Below the pieces are notes generated by a model. The model saw only the letters and a list, made by a program, of their open reading frames with translations, made no database searches and was not told where the DNA came from. Position numbers and translations under genes: made by a program. From contig JAFEGS010000014.1 of NCBI GenBank assembly GCA_018239705.1, positions 1-10,197 of the forward strand: 10,197 nt of DNA. The letters are read 5' to 3'. The stretch is from Verrucomicrobiota bacterium. Lineage in GTDB: Bacteria; Chlamydiota; Chlamydiia; Chlamydiales; FEN-1388. Below, one piece after another: positions 6,722 through 10,197 of the stretch; within the stretch, counting starts at the first letter, position 1; each line of letters begins with the position of its first letter.

Positions 6722-7457
6722 GAAAGGGGTTCGCTGATTGAAAAAAGGAACTGCCATTTTTGCGCCGAGCAATCTCTGAACGCAGAGAATAGAGCAGGTC
6801 CTGATCGAAATCTTGATTTACTGCCCAGAAGAGGTAATTGATGGGAAGTTCTCTCATAGGACGTCCCTTATGCTTGCCAAGGGGCATATTTTTCATAAGG
6901 ATGGGCTTTGAAAGAGCTGCCTGTATCTGCTCTGTCGTCTTGAAGTTCTTGGAGAGCTGCTTAAAGACCTGGATGTTGACAACTACATCGCTCATAGCTC
7001 TATGAGCGCCCTCTGCTTGAATATTAAAGTGCTGTCTAAGCATCTCCAGTGAATTGGAGGGGCTGCCGCCGTAGAGTCTTGCCAGCCTCAATGTGTCGAA
7101 AGAGGCATTATTTTTGATCGAGCAGGGGATATTACTGGCGCTTGCAGCATTTGCGATCATATCGATGTCAAAGAGAATGCCATGGCCAATGATTGGGTGC
7201 TCACCTATGAGTGTGAGGAGTGGCAGCAGCACTTTGTCGATAGTAGGTTGACCTCGCACCATTTCTTGGGTGATATGGTGGATGGCGATAGAAGCGGAAG
7301 GGATCTCAATCAGTGGGTCTACAAGGGATTCAAAATGCTCAAGTTCTGCATCAAGCGTGAACTTAATAGCAGCAACCTCGATGATTTGGTCAGTTTTATT
7401 GAGGCCTGTAGTTTCACAGTCAAGGCAGACAAATGTCTGTTGTTTGAGGTTGGGCAT
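6711..7457 (-). CDS. dnaQ: DnaQ-like 3'-5' exonuclease with a DUF3820-like C-terminal tail
   Basis: A 248-residue DEDDh exonuclease. Exo I is LDCETTG (Asp13, Glu15), Exo II is GHGILFDIDM (91-100, catalytic Asp97), and Exo III is AHRAMSD (151-157, His152 and Asp157), so the catalytic set is complete. The C terminus (about 189-230) has MPLGKHKGRPMRELPINYL followed by FWA, the short basic module known as DUF3820 and often found after such nuclease domains. The role is removal of 3' nucleotides from DNA or RNA; it may be the polymerase III proofreading subunit or a stand-alone repair/RNase T-like nuclease. I recall a second dnaQ next to tsaE in Chlamydia, which fits the latter. Its ATG overlaps the engB stop by one base (TAATG), and its 3' end overlaps the convergent ridA end by 11 nt; I see no terminator hairpin there. 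Confidence 0.9.
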   Translation of the reverse strand: MPNLKQQTFVCLDCETTGLNKTDQIIEVAAIKFTLDAELEHFESLVDPLIEIPSASIAIHHITQEMVRGQPTIDKVLLPLLTLIGEHPIIGHGILFDIDMIANAASASNIPCSIKNNASFDTLRLARLYGGSPSNSLEMLRQHFNIQAEGAHRAMSDVVVNIQVFKQLSKNFKTTEQIQAALSKPILMKNMPLGKHKGRPMRELPINYLFWAVNQDFDQDLLYSLRSEIARRKNGSSFFQSANPFLSL

Positions 7458-8065
7458 TAGCGTGTCTCCTTAATAATGAGTCGCTGGAGCTCTAGAGTGC
7501 CCTGGTGGGTCTTACTGGAGTGGTGTAGATAGGTGAGATTGTCGAACGGGAGCTGCTTTAAAATAGCCTGTGTTGCTTTCTCTCTTTCAGATGCGAGAAG
7601 CTTATCTATTTTTGAAAAAATAATTACTATTGGAATTTTGGTCCAGGCAGCCCATTTGAGAAATTGGAGGTCTTCTTCGTTTGGCAAACGGCGTATGTCG
7701 AGGAGGAAGAGGATGAGTGCCAGACTTTTTGACTCTTCAAGATAGGTCTGGACCATGGGTCCCCACTGCTTTTTTACCTCAGGAGGCACTTTTGCATAGC
7801 CATAGCCGGGAAGATCTACAAAAATGAGGCTATCATCGACAGAAAAATACGAAAGTCCTTGCGTCTTCCCTGGTGTAGAAGAGGTTTTAACAAGCTTTTT
7901 ACTGTGAAAGAGGTCATTGAGGAGGGTCGATTTGCCGACATTGGACCTTCCAGCTACAGCAATTTCAGTCAGAAGCTTTCCAGAAGGGCCTTTTATTTTT
8001 GGGTAGTGTTCCGGTAGAATGGCTGTCTTAATAAATTGAGCCTTCCTCCAATCAAACGATTTCAT
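7457..8065 (-). CDS. engB: Ribosome biogenesis GTPase EngB/YsxC/YihA
   Basis: A 202-residue TRAFAC-class GTPase that acts in assembly of the 50S ribosomal subunit. G1 is GRSNVGKS (39-46), G2 contains TSSTPGKTQ (61-69), G3 is DLPG in FVDLPGYGYAKV, G4 is SKIDK (151-155, where TKxDK is usual), and G5 is around SSK (183-185). YGYAKVP together with VKKQW at 98-101 is typical of this family, and the length is normal. Its ATG overlaps the tsaE stop in ATGA (4 nt), and its stop overlaps the dnaQ ATG, so expression is likely tied to that of its neighbours. Confidence 0.96.
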   Translation of the reverse strand: MKSFDWRKAQFIKTAILPEHYPKIKGPSGKLLTEIAVAGRSNVGKSTLLNDLFHSKKLVKTSSTPGKTQGLSYFSVDDSLIFVDLPGYGYAKVPPEVKKQWGPMVQTYLEESKSLALILFLLDIRRLPNEEDLQFLKWAAWTKIPIVIIFSKIDKLLASEREKATQAILKQLPFDNLTYLHHSSKTHQGTLELQRLIIKETR

Positions 8066-8481
8066 TTCGACACCTCAATAGTGCGTATATTGTCTCCAAC
8101 ATGGGTCATGGAGATAGAGATGGTCTTAGGGGGTAGTATAGCGTGTATACGCTCCGCCCACTCGATGCAGCAGATCCCATGCTGTTCTAAGCATTCATCG
8201 AAGCCCATATCTAAAAAATCTTCAGCCCCTCGCAGCCGGTAGAGATCGAAATGGTACAGGGGAGGCTCACCTTGGTAGATGTTGAGGTATTGAAAGGTCG
8301 GGCTACTCACAGCGTGCTCTGAAATGCCTACGATCTCTTTGGCAATAGCCTTAATAAAGGTCGTTTTTCCTGCACCCAGCTGCCCAAAAAAAGCCAGGAT
8401 ATCACCTGGCTTGAGCTCTTTTGCAATTGAGCACGCAATTGAATGAGTCTCTTCAATTGAAGAGGCATAATAAAGACCCAT
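8062..8481 (-). CDS. tsaE: tRNA threonylcarbamoyladenosine biosynthesis ATPase TsaE (YjeE)
   Basis: A 139-residue P-loop protein, normal length for TsaE. TsaE works with TsaB and TsaD to place threonylcarbamoyl on A37 of tRNAs that read ANN codons, using ATP to drive turnover. Walker A is GQLGAGKT (33-40), followed by VSSPTF (58-63), HFDLYRL (77-83) and IEWAERI (106-112), which are the hallmark family segments. The ATG at 8481 overlaps the preceding gene's stop by one base (TAATG), and its own stop overlaps engB. The pair with the unknown protein upstream recalls tsaE and its neighbour in Chlamydia. Confidence 0.95.
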   Translation of the reverse strand: MGLYYASSIEETHSIACSIAKELKPGDILAFFGQLGAGKTTFIKAIAKEIVGISEHAVSSPTFQYLNIYQGEPPLYHFDLYRLRGAEDFLDMGFDECLEQHGICCIEWAERIHAILPPKTISISMTHVGDNIRTIEVSK

Positions 8482-9221
8482 TATTCTTCTTCTTCAACCT
8501 CTCCAATCCACTTCTCGACGTAGGGAAGGCATTCAGGGATCTCAGAGAGTGTTTCTACAAACGCAGCAATCTTATCATCTGTAAGCTGCTGCTGGATAAA
8601 TGACATAAAGGACTCTTCAATCTGGTAGCGACTTTGGCTCTGGACTTCTTGCAGAGTCACTTTTTTGAGGTAGTTTGCTCTAAAATCATCTAAAACAGCC
8701 TCCTTAGAGTGGTAGATCTTGCCGTTTATGGCTGAGGAGAAGACTACCTTAATGAGCGGAGCCTTGGGCTTGTTCTTGCTAGCATAGGCTTTGATCACTT
8801 CAGGGTCTTCAGAGATGAAAAAGCGCTTTACCTTTAACCCGCCAACCCGCTCTGTATTTTCCGGACATTTCGATACCCACTCATAGATGGCATCTTGCGG
8901 ATTTGGATTGGTATTGTCGCCAAAGACCTTTCCTGTGAAGGGGCAGATATAGATTTTTTTGGTCTCATCATCTACGCTTGATGTGGTATAGCCAATTTTG
9001 ATCTCGGTCTCTCTCCAAAGCTTTCCTTCAGTCTCCAAGAGTTTTTCAGCTTCATTGACATCGCGATATACAATTTTGTCTTTTAAGAATACGACAGGCT
9101 GCAGTTGATGTTTCTTCTCAATATAGTACAGGTAGGTGCCTATCAACTCTGGGCGCTTGGCGCTTTCCAAATAATCTTTTATAAAATGCTGCATATCAGC
9201 AGTAAGTGACACTTTAGTCAT
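8481..9221 (-). CDS. Conserved protein of unknown function, probably chlamydial DUF2709 family
   Basis: A 246-residue soluble protein with no signal peptide or membrane segment. I associate it with DUF2709, a family I know only from Chlamydiae (CT538 in C. trachomatis, from memory); this is recognition from sequence feel and position next to tsaE, not a search. Visible features: an aromatic-rich start with Y30-Y33, a central segment YICPFTGKVFGDN (91-103) followed by EWVSKCP (114-120), giving two cysteines (93 and 119) 26 residues apart, another cysteine at 231, and a very acidic end EVEEEE. No catalytic motif is recognisable. GAGGT lies 4 nt before the ATG. It is the first gene of the tsaE-engB-dnaQ operon. 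Confidence 0.75.
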   Translation of the reverse strand: MTKVSLTADMQHFIKDYLESAKRPELIGTYLYYIEKKHQLQPVVFLKDKIVYRDVNEAEKLLETEGKLWRETEIKIGYTTSSVDDETKKIYICPFTGKVFGDNTNPNPQDAIYEWVSKCPENTERVGGLKVKRFFISEDPEVIKAYASKNKPKAPLIKVVFSSAINGKIYHSKEAVLDDFRANYLKKVTLQEVQSQSRYQIEESFMSFIQQQLTDDKIAAFVETLSEIPECLPYVEKWIGEVEEEE

Positions 9222-9248
9222 TGGTACCTCGTAAATCTAAAAGGAAGT

Positions 9249-9277
9249 AGTTTACAGAAGAAAATCATTTTAATCAA
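9249..9277 (-). promoter_or_regulatory. Probable sigma-70 promoter of the DUF2709-tsaE-engB-dnaQ operon
   Basis: On the minus strand TTGATT (9277-9272) and TAAACT (9254-9249) are separated by 17 bp. Each matches four of six consensus positions. The predicted start near 9242 would leave a leader of about 20 nt carrying the GAGGT ribosome site. It lies in the only gap (9222-9290) ahead of a run of four overlapping genes. Confidence 0.4.
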
Positions 9278-9290
9278 AAGGTAATAAAGC

Positions 9291-9830
9291 CTACCCTAAT
9301 GTTGCTGCTAGCGTTTCAAAAAATGATAGCCAGTGGTTGCCAAAAAAATAGCCGACAGAAAGGAAGGTCGTTACCCAAATAAGGGCTCCGGAGTAGGCGA
9401 AGATGGCAAAATCTCTAAATTCCAGCGTCGATATTCCTGCGCAGAGGCCGGTAAAGTGGCGCAGGCCCGGAATAAAATAGCCAATAAAGAGAGTCCACTT
9501 TCCATAATGGGCAAACCAGTCGTGTGCGCGCTGCAGCTTCGCTTCAGTCAGCCCTACTCGACTTCCATATTTTTTTATTAAAGTGAGGCCTGCTCGACAG
9601 CCGATGAGGTAGCTGATACTGATACCAATTATCGAGCCTGCAAAGGCAGCTAGAAGCGTCGGAAAAAGGGAGAGCTCTCCTTTGAACAGCATGACGCCGG
9701 TCAAAATCATAAGGGGCTCACCTGGAATCGGTAAGGCGATGATTTCTAAGGCAAGGAGTCCAAATAGGGCGATGCCGCCATACTGGCTGATCCACAAATT
9801 GAAGGTCTCTAGAGTTGGTAAATATTCCAT
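9291..9830 (-). CDS. DedA/VTT-family inner membrane protein
   Basis: A 179-residue integral membrane protein from the ATG at 9830. DedA proteins are inner-membrane transporters linked to envelope homeostasis, including undecaprenyl-phosphate or phospholipid recycling. The N-terminal part has an acidic/proline segment LEIIALPIPGEPLMI followed by TGV, which matches the family's re-entrant loop, and the later part has GYFIPGLRHFTGLCAG with the conserved F-x-P-x-x-R. About five hydrophobic helices follow the usual pattern. The frame stays open upstream to an ATG at 9884 (18 residues longer), but that extension is basic and unlike the family, so 9830 is preferred; neither start has a clear Shine-Dalgarno sequence. 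It is divergent from argS. Exact substrate unknown. Confidence 0.88.
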   Translation of the reverse strand: MEYLPTLETFNLWISQYGGIALFGLLALEIIALPIPGEPLMILTGVMLFKGELSLFPTLLAAFAGSIIGISISYLIGCRAGLTLIKKYGSRVGLTEAKLQRAHDWFAHYGKWTLFIGYFIPGLRHFTGLCAGISTLEFRDFAIFAYSGALIWVTTFLSVGYFFGNHWLSFFETLAATLG

Positions 9831-9857
9831 AGTATTATACTTAAGTTTAAAAGCGAT

Positions 9858-9887
9858 AGTATCAAAAATTCTTTTTCTTGTCATCAA
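9858..9887 (-). promoter_or_regulatory. Possible promoter for the DedA gene
   Basis: On the minus strand TTGATG (9887-9882) and GATACT (9863-9858) are 18 bp apart, each about four of six matches. Its -35 overlaps the argS -35, giving a back-to-back arrangement. A TATAAT at 9838-9833 is a better -10 box, but it lies only 3 nt before the preferred ATG and would leave no room for a leader. Confidence 0.3.
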
Positions 9888-9906
9888 TTATTTTACGCTC
9901 TATGAT
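9878..9906 (+). promoter_or_regulatory. Sigma-70 promoter of argS
   Basis: TTGTCA (9878-9883) and TATGAT (9901-9906) are separated by exactly 17 bp; each matches five of six consensus bases. The predicted start near 9913 leaves a leader of about 22 nt with the AGGAG site. It also argues against the in-frame ATG at 9902, which lies inside the -10 box. Confidence 0.6.
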
Positions 9907-9923
9907 TTCCCCTGTAATTTATG

Positions 9924-9928
9924 AGGAG
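9924..9928 (+). promoter_or_regulatory. Ribosome binding site deciding the argS GTG start
   Basis: AGGAG lies 6 nt before GTG 9935, close to ideal spacing. It selects the GTG over the in-frame ATG at 9902, which has no such site and falls within the promoter. Confidence 0.65.
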
Positions 9929-9934
9929 AGAGTC

Positions 9935-10197
9935 GTGAGCAGTACAGTCCAGCAGGTAGATCATTCAGTAATCGAAGCTCTAAACCAATTTTTTCAGCGA
10001 GCAATAGCGAAAGCGTTCCCTGAGCAAACTGAGTCAGTCGACATCACGCCTAGCACACAAGAATCATTTGGCCACTACCAGTGTAATAGTGCGATGAAGA
10101 TGGCCAAGGTCTGTAAAGAAAATCCTCGGGCAGTAGCTCAAAAAATAGTTTCGATGTGCCAGGAAGATCCAGCTCTTGCGGGATTTATTAAGCGCCT
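9935..10197 (+). CDS. argS: Arginyl-tRNA synthetase, N-terminal fragment (runs off right edge)
   Basis: The 87 visible residues cover the N-terminal additional domain of class I arginyl-tRNA synthetase, which recognises the tRNA-Arg D-loop; the catalytic HIGH/KMSKS part lies beyond the window. Key matches are AIAKAFP (24-30), DITPST, FGHYQCNSAMKMAK (46-59) and ENPRAVAQKIV. The FGHYQCN segment and the AIAKAFP stretch are close to the chlamydial enzyme as I remember it. The GTG start is chosen from the Shine-Dalgarno spacing and from where the promoter ends. Nothing in the visible part looks degraded. Confidence 0.93.
   Translation, partial: MSSTVQQVDHSVIEALNQFFQRAIAKAFPEQTESVDITPSTQESFGHYQCNSAMKMAKVCKENPRAVAQKIVSMCQEDPALAGFIKR

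Noticed and set aside
6700..6760. A terminator between the convergent ridA and dnaQ ends
   Set aside because: No GC-rich stem followed by a T-run is visible on either strand; the genes overlap by 11 nt instead.
8415..8461. CAATTGA repeated three times
   Set aside because: It lies inside tsaE, encodes the N-terminal helix with repeated Ser-Ile/Ile-Glu codons, and spacing is irregular; codon coincidence is enough.
9921..9938. A five-codon mini-ORF (Met-Arg-Arg-Glu-Ser) ending in the argS GTG start, suggestive of an arginine attenuation leader
   Set aside because: Its Arg codons are simply the AGGAG ribosome site of argS, it has no ribosome site of its own and would begin only about 8 nt from the predicted transcript start.

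Overview
The window looks like a chromosomal segment of an environmental (Parachlamydia/Waddlia/Simkania-like) member of the Chlamydiota. Three observations point there. The start of ArgS reads very like chlamydial ArgS (AIAKAFP, then a FGHYQCN-type motif). A conserved protein of unknown function that I associate with the chlamydial DUF2709 family sits directly upstream of tsaE. The order dnaQ-like / tsaE / DUF2709 resembles, from memory, CT536-CT538 of Chlamydia trachomatis. Taxonomy is inference from motif recognition, not a search. Coding is dense, genes often overlap by 1-20 nt, and I see no transposon, tRNA, rRNA, phage or CRISPR.

Left block, minus strand, 4432 down to 1 (transcribed right to left): an SSS-like membrane transporter, phosphoglycerate kinase (pgk), and a very long open frame running off the left edge. 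That frame, 649 residues without a stop, is two D-alanine--D-alanine-ligase-like ATP-grasp modules fused head to tail. This is the most unusual gene here. All three genes overlap and probably form one operon.

Middle block, plus strand, 4731-6721: a YheO/DauR-type PAS-HTH regulator, a fold-type II PLP enzyme of the threonine dehydratase/serine racemase group, and a RidA-family enamine/imine deaminase. The first two overlap and the third starts 2 nt after the second. The regulator is preceded by a perfect 12-bp inverted repeat holding TTGACA, a good candidate autoregulatory operator. RidA appears to carry a one-base frameshift in an A6 run at codons 2-3. The logic is substrate-sensing regulator, eliminase or racemase, then removal of the reactive enamine. 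With the divergent double ligase and transporter, this may be an amino-acid or D-amino-acid module; that link is hypothesis.

Right block, minus strand, 9221 down to 6711: DUF2709-like protein, tsaE (tRNA t6A ATPase), engB (ribosome-assembly GTPase) and a DnaQ-like exonuclease. The junctions overlap by 1-4 nt, so this is a translationally coupled housekeeping operon; it converges with and overlaps the ridA end. Next come a DedA membrane protein (minus) and, divergently, the 5' end of argS (plus), which runs off the right edge behind a near-consensus promoter.
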